Positions 52,971 to 61,172 of a stretch of 64,000 nucleotides of DNA are shown piece by piece (within the stretch, counting starts at the first letter, position 1; each line of letters begins with the position of its first letter). The position numbers were made by a program, and so were the translations under genes. Below the pieces are notes generated by a model, which was given only the letters and a program-made list of their open reading frames with translations, searched no databases and had not been told where the DNA came from. The stretch comes from Arcobacter vandammei (GTDB lineage: Bacteria; Campylobacterota; Campylobacteria; Campylobacterales; Arcobacteraceae), in contig NZ_JADKPZ010000008.1 in NCBI RefSeq assembly GCF_016106035.1, forward strand, positions 43,603-107,602, in the 5' to 3' direction.

Positions 52971-53844
52971 TTTTGGAACCCTAGTAAATACTTTGCAAAA
53001 TTCTATTTTTACTTGGAACTATTTTACAGATTTTGAAAAAGTAAAAATAAATGTAAAAAAAATAGAAAAAGAGTTAAATTTACTAAACTATCTCTTAGGC
53101 AAAGAAAACATAGAAGAAGAGTTTTTATCTTTGCTAGAAGAGTATCCAAAGGTTAGGAAAATACTTCCTATTTTAGTTGCAATTAGAAGTGATAAATTAT
53201 CAACTACTCCAATTATTACAGATATGGAAACTTTAATTCCACAAAACAAACACTATATTTTTAATGATGAGTTAAATGAAAATATAAAAAAAGAGTTACT
53301 CATATTTTTCAATGAAAGTGGTTTAAAAGATTTTTTTGAAAATAAATCTGTAAAAAATCTAGTTGATTATTGCATAGGTGTTGAAGTAGGATTTGACACA
53401 AATGCAAGAAAAAATCGAACTGGCGATTTAATGGAAAATTTAGTTGAAAAATATCTTAATACATTTTGTAACAAAAATAAAAACTTCTCATTTATTTCTC
53501 AAGCAACACAAAAACGAATAAAAGAGTTTTTTAACTATGATATAGAAATTGATAAAAATAGTAGAAGATTTGATTTTGCACTATATGACAAAAATATAAA
53601 CAAACTATATTTAATTGAAGTAAACTATTATAGTGGTGGTGGTTCGAAACTTAAAGCTACTGCTGGAGAGTATGTAAGTTTACATAATTTTTTAAAAGCA
53701 CAAAATATAACATTTATTTGGATAACAGATGGTTTAGGTTGGAATAAGGCAAAAAGTTCTTTGGAAGAAACCTTTAATCACAATGATTATGTAATAAATC
53801 TTGAAATGCTAAAAAATGGTATTTTAAATGAAATTTGTAAATAA
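52963..53844 (+). CDS. DpnII-family type II restriction endonuclease
   Basis: A 293-residue endonuclease. It starts NFGTLVNTLQNSIFTWNYFTDF, then a helical region. The core RRFDFALYDKN and YLIEVNYYSGGGSKLKATAGEY (about residues 201-235, acidic residue near 219) matches the DpnII/MboI family. It should cut unmethylated GATC. The start overlaps the unknown gene by eight bases, and the methylase lies two genes upstream. No frameshift is evident, so the enzyme is probably active and the host GATC sites methylated. Confidence 0.9.
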   Translation: MSNFGTLVNTLQNSIFTWNYFTDFEKVKINVKKIEKELNLLNYLLGKENIEEEFLSLLEEYPKVRKILPILVAIRSDKLSTTPIITDMETLIPQNKHYIFNDELNENIKKELLIFFNESGLKDFFENKSVKNLVDYCIGVEVGFDTNARKNRTGDLMENLVEKYLNTFCNKNKNFSFISQATQKRIKEFFNYDIEIDKNSRRFDFALYDKNINKLYLIEVNYYSGGGSKLKATAGEYVSLHNFLKAQNITFIWITDGLGWNKAKSSLEETFNHNDYVINLEMLKNGILNEICK

Positions 53845-53900
53845 AAGAATATACTTTGTATATAAAATTATTTACAATTAATAAAAAATGAGATATAATT

Positions 53901-54095
53901 ATGCTAGAAAAAGATATTAAAATTGAACTAATAAAAAAAGAGCTAAAACCAAGTGATGTTTATAAAGCTTTAAATTTGGAAAGGGCTCATTTTTATCAAG
54001 CAATTAGAAGTACAAATTTGACAAATAAAACATTGTTAAAGATATTGGATTATCTAAATTTGGAAATATCAATTTCACTAAAATCAAAGGATTAA
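53901..54095 (+). CDS. Small helix-turn-helix regulator
   Basis: A 64-residue protein. Residues 8-50 (IKKELKPSDVYKALNLERAH, then FYQAIRSTNLT) fit a Cro/C1-type helix-turn-helix, too short to hold much else. It is preceded by a TATAAT-like ATATAATTATG, so it may have a promoter of its own. It could be a restriction-control (C) protein or an antitoxin-like repressor of the next two genes, two bases away. Its target is unknown. Confidence 0.6.
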   Translation: MLEKDIKIELIKKELKPSDVYKALNLERAHFYQAIRSTNLTNKTLLKILDYLNLEISISLKSKD

Positions 54096-54097
54096 TC

Positions 54098-54403
54098 GTG
54101 AGTAAAACAGCATTTAAAAATCTCTACTCTTTACCAGTTGATGAATTTCTTAATATAGAGTTTGAGCAAACAGAAAATTTTGTTTTTCAAGGTAGCAAAA
54201 ATTGGGATATGTATTTTTCCAAAAAATTAAATGACATTGAGATTAGTGAATTTTCAAATATTCTTTTAGTTGATTTTCAAAATAAAGAAGAGTTTGAAAC
54301 TTATCTAAAAAATAACTCAAAAAATATAATTGACTACTCTATTGAACATATTTTAGAAAAAGATATAAATAAGTATTTTGTTTTGGTAGATAATAATGGC
54401 TAA
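54098..54403 (+). CDS. Unknown 101-residue protein
   Basis: An acidic, Asn/Phe-rich protein that I do not recognise, opening MSKTAFKNLYSLPVDEFLNI. Probable alternating strands and helices; a cluster of hydrophobic strands lies near NILLVDF. The start codon is GTG at 54098. It is two bases behind the HTH gene and overlaps the methyltransferase gene by eight bases, so the three genes form one unit. It may be a partner subunit of the methyltransferase. Confidence 0.6.
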   Translation: MSKTAFKNLYSLPVDEFLNIEFEQTENFVFQGSKNWDMYFSKKLNDIEISEFSNILLVDFQNKEEFETYLKNNSKNIIDYSIEHILEKDINKYFVLVDNNG

Positions 54404-55148
54404 AATAAAACTATTAAACCCAGAAAATTTCGAGCAAGAGTGTACAACAGTTTGGAGTTTTAGAAGACGGGGAAATTGGGCAACTCACAACTCAAAATAT
54501 AGAGGAAATTGGTCGCCCGAAGTTGTAAGAAATCTGATTTTAAGATATTCAAATGAAAATGACTATCTACTAGATCCTATGATTGGTGGCGGAACGACTG
54601 CAATTGAATGCAAACTTTTAAATAGAAATTTACTAGCTCTTGATATAAATCCAAATGCAATAGAACTTACAAATAAAGCCTTAAATTTTGAGTGCGAACA
54701 TAATCCAAAAATAAAAGTTTTGCTAAATGATAGTAGAAATTTATCTATACTAAAAGATGAAAGCATAGATTTTATACTAAACCACCCACCTTATGCAGAT
54801 ATTATAAAATACAGCGAAAAACAAATAGCTGAGGATTTATCAAATATTCACGATTTAGAAAAGTTTTGTGATGAGTATGAAAAAGTTATAAAAGAGCTTT
54901 TTAGAGTTTTAAAACCAAACAGATATTGTGCAATTTTAATAGGCGATACAAGAAGAAATAAAATGTATCAACCACTAGCTTTTATGGTAATGCAAAGATT
55001 TTTACAAAATGGATTTACTTTAAAAGAAGATATTATAAAACACCAACATAACTGCAAAGCTACTGGATTTTGGGTAAATAAAAGTAAAGAAGCAAATTTT
55101 TTATTAATTATGCACGAACACTTATTTGTTTTTCAAAAATTAAAATAG
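54396..55148 (+). CDS. Second DNA methyltransferase
   Basis: A 250-residue Rossmann-fold methyltransferase. The N-terminal WSFRRRGNWATHNSKYRGNWSPE (about 20-42) is typical of a group of DNA N4/N6-methyltransferases. Motif I is DPMIGGGTT at 60-68, and the catalytic motif IV is NHPPY at 129-133. It is not the DpnA type. No second restriction gene is next to it, so it may be solitary or act with the unknown protein before it. Its target sequence is unknown. It ends in a terminator hairpin. Confidence 0.8.
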   Translation: MAKIKLLNPENFEQECTTVWSFRRRGNWATHNSKYRGNWSPEVVRNLILRYSNENDYLLDPMIGGGTTAIECKLLNRNLLALDINPNAIELTNKALNFECEHNPKIKVLLNDSRNLSILKDESIDFILNHPPYADIIKYSEKQIAEDLSNIHDLEKFCDEYEKVIKELFRVLKPNRYCAILIGDTRRNKMYQPLAFMVMQRFLQNGFTLKEDIIKHQHNCKATGFWVNKSKEANFLLIMHEHLFVFQKLK

Positions 55149-55172
55149 AGGCAAAAAGCCCCTATTTATTTT
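55144..55172. terminator. Bidirectional terminator
   Basis: AATAGAGGC and GCCCCTATT pair with one mismatch around AAAAA, followed by TATTTT. It overlaps the end of the methyltransferase gene and serves the convergent aldehyde dehydrogenase gene. Confidence 0.65.
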
Positions 55173-55178
55173 AAAATT

Positions 55179-56675
55179 CTAAAAAAACCCTAAAGCTTTT
55201 GTGTTAAATGAAGTTAAAATATTTTTAGTTTGTCTATAATTATTTAACATCATCATATGAGTTTCTCTTCCAATTCCAGATTTTTTATATCCACCAAAAG
55301 ATGCATGTGCTGGGTATAAATGGTAGCAATTTACCCAAATTCTTCCAGCTTGAACAGCTCTTGAAACTCTATGAATTTGATGTGCATCTCTTGACCAAAC
55401 ACCAGCACCAAGCCCATAAATAGTATCATTTGCTATTTCAATTGCCTCTTTTTCATCTTTAAATGTAGTTACAGATAAAACTGGTCCAAAAATCTCTTCT
55501 TGGAAAATTCTCATCTTATTATGCCCTTTAAAAATAGTTGGCTCTATATAAAAACCATCTGGGTTTATTTTTGAATTAAAGATATTTCCACCAACTAAGC
55601 ACTCAGCCCCATCCTCTTTTGCAATACCTAAATATTTTGCAATTTTCTCTTTTTGTGCAAGAGAATTTTGTGCTCCCATTGTATTTTCTGTATCAAGTGG
55701 ATTTCCAACTTTTATAGCTTTAACTCTTTCAATTACTCTTTTCATAAATGGCTCATAAATTTCTTCATCAATTAGTGCTCTTGATGGACAAGTACAAACT
55801 TCACCACTATTAAATGCAAACAGAACTAAACCTTCAATTGCTTTATCAAAAAATTCATCATCTGCATCCATAATTGATTTAAAGAAAATATTTGGAGATT
55901 TTCCACCAAGTTCTAGTGTTGATGGGATAATATTTTGCGTTGCATATCTCATAATCTCTTGACCAGTGCTTGTTTCTCCCGTAAATGCAACTTTTTTAAT
56001 ATCTGGATTTGTTACTAGATATTTTCCTATTTTTCCACCTGCTCCATTAATTACATTTATAACACCTTTTGGTAATACATCTTTGATTAAATCTAAAAAT
56101 AGTAATATTGAAAGTGGTGTAGAACTAGCTGGTTTTAAAATCACACAATTTCCAGCAGCAATTGCAGGTGCTAGTTTCCAAGCAGCCATTAATAGTGGGA
56201 AATTCCACGGAATAATTTGTGCAACAACTCCATAAGGTTCATAAATCTCTTGTGAAATTGTATTTTCATCTAAATCAGCAACTGTTCCAGCTTCACCTCT
56301 AATTACTGATGCAAAGTATCTAAAATGGTCTATAAATAGTGGTAAATCGGCATTTAAAGTCTCTCTAACTGCTTTTCCATTATCCAAAGTTTCTGCAACT
56401 GCAAGAGTTTCAAGATTTGCTTCGACAATATCGGCAATTTTATTTAATAAAGCACTTCTTTGTGCAACAGAATAGTGTTTATACTCTTCAAAACCTTTTT
56501 TTGCAGCTTCGATTGCTAAATCTACATCTTTTTCATTTGATCTTGGAATTTTTGTAAGTAATTTTCCATCAACTGGAGAGATATTCTCAACATATTCGCC
56601 ACTTATTGGTGCAATCCATTGTCCACCTATAAAATTTTCATATTTATCTTGATATTTTGGTCTTTCATAAATCAT
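55179..56675 (-). CDS. NAD(P)-dependent aldehyde dehydrogenase (AldB/ExaC type)
   Basis: A 498-residue aldehyde dehydrogenase. Catalytic Glu lies in LELGGKSPNIFF (near 262) and the catalytic cysteine is in GEVCTCPSRALI (near 302), with IIPWNFPLL and GYKKSGIGRETH. The CTCPSR motif and NTKALGFF end point to the AldB/ExaC group, which oxidises acetaldehyde and other short aldehydes. It is transcribed alone, with a possible repressor palindrome in the 5' leader. The physiological substrate is inferred. Confidence 0.92.
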   Translation of the reverse strand: MIYERPKYQDKYENFIGGQWIAPISGEYVENISPVDGKLLTKIPRSNEKDVDLAIEAAKKGFEEYKHYSVAQRSALLNKIADIVEANLETLAVAETLDNGKAVRETLNADLPLFIDHFRYFASVIRGEAGTVADLDENTISQEIYEPYGVVAQIIPWNFPLLMAAWKLAPAIAAGNCVILKPASSTPLSILLFLDLIKDVLPKGVINVINGAGGKIGKYLVTNPDIKKVAFTGETSTGQEIMRYATQNIIPSTLELGGKSPNIFFKSIMDADDEFFDKAIEGLVLFAFNSGEVCTCPSRALIDEEIYEPFMKRVIERVKAIKVGNPLDTENTMGAQNSLAQKEKIAKYLGIAKEDGAECLVGGNIFNSKINPDGFYIEPTIFKGHNKMRIFQEEIFGPVLSVTTFKDEKEAIEIANDTIYGLGAGVWSRDAHQIHRVSRAVQAGRIWVNCYHLYPAHASFGGYKKSGIGRETHMMMLNNYRQTKNILTSFNTKALGFF

Positions 56676-56685
56676 AATAACTCCT

Positions 56686-56731
56686 TTTTGATATTAAGTA
56701 TCAAAACTTTAACTTAAGAAGGTAGCATTAT
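56686..56731 (-). promoter_or_regulatory. Promoter and operator-like palindrome of the aldehyde dehydrogenase gene
   Basis: Reading on the minus strand, TATAAT (near 56726-56731) is followed by a leader in which TTTTGATA and TATCAAAA form perfect eight-base arms (56686-56706) just before the GGAG ribosome site. A repressor there could block either transcription or translation. Confidence 0.5.
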
Positions 56732-56766
56732 AGTAACATCTATACAAAGGAGGTTTTATTTGAAGT

Positions 56767-56801
56767 TTTTTGTATCTATTTGTAACAAATAGATACAAAA
56801 A
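56767..56801. repeat. 35-base near-perfect palindrome
   Basis: TTTTTGTATCTATTTGT and ACAAATAGATACAAAAA are perfect 17-base arms separated by one base. It lies just after the fba stop and upstream of the aldehyde dehydrogenase promoter. As a terminator for fba it lacks a clean T-tract; it may be a transcript-end hairpin, or an operator. Confidence 0.6.
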
Positions 56802-56818
56802 TGTTTTAAGTTTGTCTA

Positions 56819-57886
56819 TTAATTTTTATTAAGTGCTAATAAATCACTAAATGCAGTTTCAAGTCTAGCTATCATAGTTTCTTGCCCTGCTCTTAACCAT
56901 TTTCTTGGGTCATAGTAGTTTTTATTTGGTTTATCATCACCCTCAGGATTTCCAATTTGACCTTGTAAATATCCGTGATTTTTCGCCTCATAAGCTCTTA
57001 CACCATCCCAAAATGCCCATTGTGTATCTGTATCAATATTCATTTTAATAACACCATAAGAGATAGCATCTCTAATATCTTTTAAATCAGATCCACTTCC
57101 ACCATGGAAAACAAAATCAACAGGTTTTGAAGCTGTTTTATATTTTTCTTCAATATATTTTTGAGAGTTATCTAGGATTTTTGGACTAAGTACAACATTT
57201 CCTGGTTTATAAACACCGTGAACATTTCCAAAACTTGCAGCTATTGTGAAATTCTCTCCAACTTTACTAAGTTCTTCATAAGCATAAGCCACTTCACTTG
57301 GTTGTGTATAAAGTAAAGAGTTATCTACATTTGAGTTATCAACTCCATCTTCTTCTCCACCAGTAATTCCAAGCTCAATTTCAATCATCATATCAAGCTC
57401 TTTCATAACTTTGAAATAAGAAGCACATGTTTGAATATTTTCTTCAAGACTCTCTTCACTTAAATCTAACATATGAGAAGTAAAAAGTGGTTTTCCAGTT
57501 TTTGCAAAATGCTCTTTTCCAGCTTCTAAAAGCCCATCAATCCAAGGAAGAAGTTTTCTAGCTGCGTGGTCTGTATGTAAAATAACAGGTATTCCATAAG
57601 CTTTTGCCATAGTGTGAACATGGTTAGCTCCACTAATAGCTCCTAAAACGGCTGCATCGCTAGATTTTAAACCCTTACCTGCATAAAATCCTGCTCCACC
57701 GTTTGAAAACTGAATAATCACAGGAGATTTTACTTTTGCTGCAACTTCAAGTACAGCATTAACTGAATCAGTTCCTACAACATTTACTGCAGGTATTGCA
57801 AAACCTTGCTCTTTTGCATAAGAGAAAAGTTTTTTTGCTTCGCTTCCACTTAAAACCCCAGCATTTACAACATTTAAAACACCCAT
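56819..57886 (-). CDS. fbaA: Class II fructose-bisphosphate aldolase
   Basis: A 355-residue zinc-dependent aldolase with HTDHAARKLLPW (the zinc ligand His and catalytic Asp, near 107), EIELGITGGEEDGVDN near 170, AASFGNVHGVYKPGNV near 220 and FHGGSGSDLKDI near 262. It interconverts fructose-1,6-bisphosphate with the two trioses; in this phylum it serves mainly gluconeogenesis. It lies 9 bases behind the PEB4-like foldase gene, an arrangement that I recall from Campylobacter jejuni. Confidence 0.97.
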   Translation of the reverse strand: MGVLNVVNAGVLSGSEAKKLFSYAKEQGFAIPAVNVVGTDSVNAVLEVAAKVKSPVIIQFSNGGAGFYAGKGLKSSDAAVLGAISGANHVHTMAKAYGIPVILHTDHAARKLLPWIDGLLEAGKEHFAKTGKPLFTSHMLDLSEESLEENIQTCASYFKVMKELDMMIEIELGITGGEEDGVDNSNVDNSLLYTQPSEVAYAYEELSKVGENFTIAASFGNVHGVYKPGNVVLSPKILDNSQKYIEEKYKTASKPVDFVFHGGSGSDLKDIRDAISYGVIKMNIDTDTQWAFWDGVRAYEAKNHGYLQGQIGNPEGDDKPNKNYYDPRKWLRAGQETMIARLETAFSDLLALNKN

Positions 57887-57895
57887 TTAATCTCC

Positions 57896-58702
57896 TTATT
57901 TAATTACGATTTTTGCATCTTTTCTTAAACTATCAATAAGCTCTTTTACTTTTTTACCAAAGCTATTTCCTATAAGAATTTGATTTATTTCTCCTTCAAC
58001 TTCATTATAAGATAAAACTTTTCCTGCTGTTTTGTCTTTTAATAAAATTACATGGTAACCAAATTGAGATTTTACAGGAGATTTTGAGTATCCACCTTTT
58101 GTTAAAAGTTTAACTGCATTTGCAAACTCTGGAACCATTTGTTCAGCTGCAAATTTACCTAAATATCCACCATTTGCTTTTGAAGGGTCTTTTGATTTAA
58201 CTTTTGCTAATTCTGCAAATTTTGCCTCTTTATTTGAAGCTTTATTTAAATCATTAATAATTGATTGAGCTTCAGCTTCACTATCAACTAAAATATGACT
58301 TGCTTCGAACATTTCTGGAATGTTGAATGATTCTTTATTTTTTTCATAAAAATCTTTTTTATCAGCATCACTAAATTTTAGTTTATCAACCTCATTTTTT
58401 TGCCAAACTTGAAATGCTAAATCTTCTTTGATTTTTCCCATAGCTTCTGCATATTGTGGATCTTTTTCAATTCCATCTTTTATTGCTTTTTTTGCTAATA
58501 ATTTTTTGTTGATAGCTTGATCAACAATTTGTGTTCTAGCTTCTGCTGGAATTTTATCAAGATCTACTCTTGGGTCTTGAATAATCATCTCAATATCTTG
58601 TTTTGTAATATTTTCCCCATCAACAGTTGCATAAATATCTGCAGCATTTAAAGCTGAGAATAGAGCCAACGATGCTACAAAGCTTGTAACTATTTTTTTC
58701 AT
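57896..58702 (-). CDS. PEB4-like periplasmic peptidyl-prolyl isomerase
   Basis: A 268-residue SurA-like foldase. The signal peptide (1-20, ending LNA) is followed by an N-terminal helical chaperone domain and a PpiC/parvulin domain at about residues 135-235 (EASHILVDSEAEAQS, GGYLGKFAAEQMVPEF, SQFGYHVILL). It helps outer-membrane proteins fold in the periplasm, and is likely the counterpart of Campylobacter PEB4 (Cbf2). It heads a two-gene operon with fbaA. It is divergent from the two-component regulator gene. Confidence 0.93.
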   Translation of the reverse strand: MKKIVTSFVASLALFSALNAADIYATVDGENITKQDIEMIIQDPRVDLDKIPAEARTQIVDQAINKKLLAKKAIKDGIEKDPQYAEAMGKIKEDLAFQVWQKNEVDKLKFSDADKKDFYEKNKESFNIPEMFEASHILVDSEAEAQSIINDLNKASNKEAKFAELAKVKSKDPSKANGGYLGKFAAEQMVPEFANAVKLLTKGGYSKSPVKSQFGYHVILLKDKTAGKVLSYNEVEGEINQILIGNSFGKKVKELIDSLRKDAKIVIK

Positions 58703-58848
58703 TTTGTTCCTTAGAAATTAATTTGCGGTATTTTATCTATTTTGAGTTAATAAATAGTTTATTTAACCAGCTTTTAAATATATATTTTTAAAGATATTTA
58801 CATTTTTTAACATTTAACTTAAAAAAGCTTTAAATTTTGAAATTTTTA

Positions 58849-58857
58849 TGATATACT
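58849..58857 (+). promoter_or_regulatory. Extended -10 promoter of the two-component operon
   Basis: TGaTATACT, the same extended -10 box as at 5511, lies 40 bases before the ATG at 58898. The leader holds TTTAAG and TTTAAC spaced repeats, a possible self-regulation site. Confidence 0.5.
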
Positions 58858-58897
58858 TGCGAACAAATTTAAGATTAAATTTAACTTAAGGATTTTT

Positions 58898-59578
58898 ATG
58901 AGAATTTTAATTATTGAAGATGAGATTACTTTAAACAGAACTTTACAAGAAGGATTAACTGATTTTGGTTATCAAGTTGATACTGCTGAAAATTACAAAG
59001 ATGCTGAGTATTTTATAGATATTAGAAACTACGACCTAGTTTTAACAGATTGGATGCTTCCTGACGGAGACGGGATAGAGCTTTGTAAAATTGTAAAGAA
59101 TAGAAGTTCAAGAACTGCTGTTGTAATAATCTCAGCAAGAGACGACAAAGAGAGCGAAATTGAAGCTCTAAAATCTGGTGCAGATGACTTTATCAAAAAA
59201 CCTTTTGATTTTGATATTTTATTAGCAAGAATTGAAGCAAGATTAAGATTTGGTGGAACAAATATCATTGAGATTGATGATTTAATCATTAATCCAGATG
59301 AAGAAAAAATTGAATATGCTGGAGAAGAGATAGAGTTAAAAGGTAAACCTTTTGAAGTTTTAACTCACTTAGCTAGACATAGAGACCAAATCGTAAGTAA
59401 AGAACAACTACTTGATGCAATTTGGGAAGAACCAGAACTTGTAACTCCAAATGTTATTGAAGTTGCAATCAACCAAATTAGACAAAAAATGGATAAACCT
59501 CTAAATATTTCAACTATTGAAACAATTAGAAGAAGAGGTTATAGATTTTGTTATCCAAATCAAGCAGAAGACAAATAA
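58898..59578 (+). CDS. OmpR-family response regulator
   Basis: A 226-residue regulator with the receiver domain (about 1-118): acidic pair EDE at 7-9, phosphoacceptor Asp51 in LTDWMLPDGDG and Lys in FIKKPFDFD near 100. The winged helix follows (about 130-222), closing RRRGYRF. It is 19 bases upstream of its kinase, and divergent from the PEB4-like gene. An AAGGA ribosome site precedes the ATG. The regulon is unknown; the neighbouring foldase suggests envelope stress, as inference only. Confidence 0.93.
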   Translation: MRILIIEDEITLNRTLQEGLTDFGYQVDTAENYKDAEYFIDIRNYDLVLTDWMLPDGDGIELCKIVKNRSSRTAVVIISARDDKESEIEALKSGADDFIKKPFDFDILLARIEARLRFGGTNIIEIDDLIINPDEEKIEYAGEEIELKGKPFEVLTHLARHRDQIVSKEQLLDAIWEEPELVTPNVIEVAINQIRQKMDKPLNISTIETIRRRGYRFCYPNQAEDK

Positions 59579-59597
59579 TCTTTAAACTAAACAAATA

Positions 59598-60854
59598 ATG
59601 GAAAGTAGAAGCATTTATAAACAGTTTTATAGAAAACTTATAGTTGCTTCTTCTTTATTTATCATTATCCTATCTTTTATCTTTTATGAATATGCAAAAA
59701 ACTCTTTTTATGACAATATCCAAGAAAATTTAATTTATCAAGCAAAAAAAATTAAACAAAGTTATATAAAAGATGAGTTTAAGCCAGTAAAAACTCAATC
59801 TCAATCTATTGAGATTATTTATACTCTAAAAACAAAAATAGAGTTTTCAAATTTTACAAAAAATGATGAGCATTATTTAAGAATAATATATCCATTTGAA
59901 GATAATTCAGCCTTACAAATTACAAAAGATATAACACTTGAGAGAAATCTTTTATATTCGATTATTTTTAAAAACCTTTTTCTTTTAGCAATTCCAGGGT
60001 TTATTTTGATGCTTTTATACTCTTTGATTGTTTCAAAATCTCTTTTAAAACCAATTATGCAAATAAATAAAAAACTATCAAATATGGATGAAAAAACACT
60101 ATCTCCAATAAGCACAAAAGATTTACCAGATGAATTTTTGACTCTTGCAAACTCTATAAACTCACTTACAAATAGAATAGCTACTTATGTGAAGTTTAAA
60201 AAAGAGCTTTTTGTGGGAATTGCTCATGAGCTTAAAACTCCACTTGCAGTTATGAAACTAAAAAATGATTTAATGCTAAAAAAAGAGAGAAGCAAAGAAG
60301 AATATGAAGAAGCTTTGCGACTTACAATAAAACAAATAGATGATATGAATATAATGATTAGCTCTATTTTGGATATTGGAAGAACTGAAGGAGCTCAATT
60401 TGAGAGTCCTTGCGAAATAGATTTGGTTGATTATATAAAAAGAAAAACAAATGATTATAAAATGCTATCGAATCAAAGAGGAATAGATACTATTTTTACT
60501 TCAAATGTCTCTACTTTAAATACTTCAATAAGAGTAACTCTTTTAAATCAGATTTTACAAAATTTTGTGCAAAATGCTATAAAATTTACTCCAGATAACC
60601 ATAAAATACTAATCAAACTAAAAAAAACAGATGCAAAAATAGTTATAAAAGTTATTGATGAGGGAAGCGGAATAGATGAAAGTGTAGATGTTTTCGCTCC
60701 GTTTAAGAAAATGGGTTCTAAAAATGGTGTTGGACTTGGGCTTTATTTGGCAAAAATTGCAAGTGATGCTTTAAATGGTGAAATATCTATAAAAAATAGA
60801 AAAGATGGAAAAAATGGCTGTGTTGCAAAACTGGTTTTAAAAAATCAAGCCTAA
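59598..60854 (+). CDS. Sensor histidine kinase
   Basis: A 418-residue kinase. Membrane helices at about 14-30 and 122-146 bracket a periplasmic sensor of some 90 residues. A HAMP-type linker is followed by the phosphoacceptor His210 in GIAHELKTPLAVMK, the N box LQNFVQNAIKFT (near 317), DEGSGI and GVGLGLYLAKI. It is a standard partner for the regulator 19 bases upstream. No ribosome site is obvious before the ATG. The signal is unknown. It converges on and overlaps the orphan antitoxin-like gene by four bases. Confidence 0.92.
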   Translation: MESRSIYKQFYRKLIVASSLFIIILSFIFYEYAKNSFYDNIQENLIYQAKKIKQSYIKDEFKPVKTQSQSIEIIYTLKTKIEFSNFTKNDEHYLRIIYPFEDNSALQITKDITLERNLLYSIIFKNLFLLAIPGFILMLLYSLIVSKSLLKPIMQINKKLSNMDEKTLSPISTKDLPDEFLTLANSINSLTNRIATYVKFKKELFVGIAHELKTPLAVMKLKNDLMLKKERSKEEYEEALRLTIKQIDDMNIMISSILDIGRTEGAQFESPCEIDLVDYIKRKTNDYKMLSNQRGIDTIFTSNVSTLNTSIRVTLLNQILQNFVQNAIKFTPDNHKILIKLKKTDAKIVIKVIDEGSGIDESVDVFAPFKKMGSKNGVGLGLYLAKIASDALNGEISIKNRKDGKNGCVAKLVLKNQA

Positions 60855-61066
60855 GCTAAATTATACTTATCATAAACCTTATCCTCTTTATTTTCCCATA
60901 TATTCTCAAGAGATTTGTTTGAAAGTTTTGATATATCACAAAGTTCATTATCTTTTTTACTTTGTGTATCTTCTATGATTTCTAATTCATTTGTTTTAAG
61001 ATTTTTCAAAAAAAACATCAAGTGATTATAAATACTATCGCCTACTTTTAATTTAATTGTATGCAT
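60851..61066 (-). CDS. Orphan antitoxin-like small protein
   Basis: A 71-residue protein. The N-terminus MHTIKLKVGDSIYNHLMFFL resembles that of the antitoxin at 3258-3509, and the C-terminus SLENIWENKEDKVYDKYNLA is of the kind found on type II antitoxins, where the NIWxNxEDxxY segment binds a toxin. An AGGAGTTTT ribosome site precedes the ATG. A toxin would be expected immediately downstream, but the convergent kinase gene lies there instead, so the partner is missing. Confidence 0.6.
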   Translation of the reverse strand: MHTIKLKVGDSIYNHLMFFLKNLKTNELEIIEDTQSKKDNELCDISKLSNKSLENIWENKEDKVYDKYNLA

Positions 61067-61144
61067 CTAAAACTCCTGCCATTAAAATAAGTACGATTAT
61101 AGCAAATTATATTTTTTTATCAATGCTTCACAATTGATATTTTT

Positions 61145-61172
61145 ATAATCTAGCTAAAAATAGCTAGATTAT
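61145..61172. terminator. Hairpin after the lipoprotein gene
   Basis: ATAATCTAGCTA and TAGCTAGATTAT are perfect 12-base arms with an AAAA loop. It overlaps the stop of the lipoprotein gene. The downstream T-run is short on the minus strand, so it may terminate weakly or stabilise the mRNA. Confidence 0.55.

Noticed and set aside
53630..53660. GGTTCGAA motif resembling a tRNA T-loop
   Set aside because: It lies inside the DpnII-like gene and encodes the GGGSK part of its core motif; no stem structure surrounds it.
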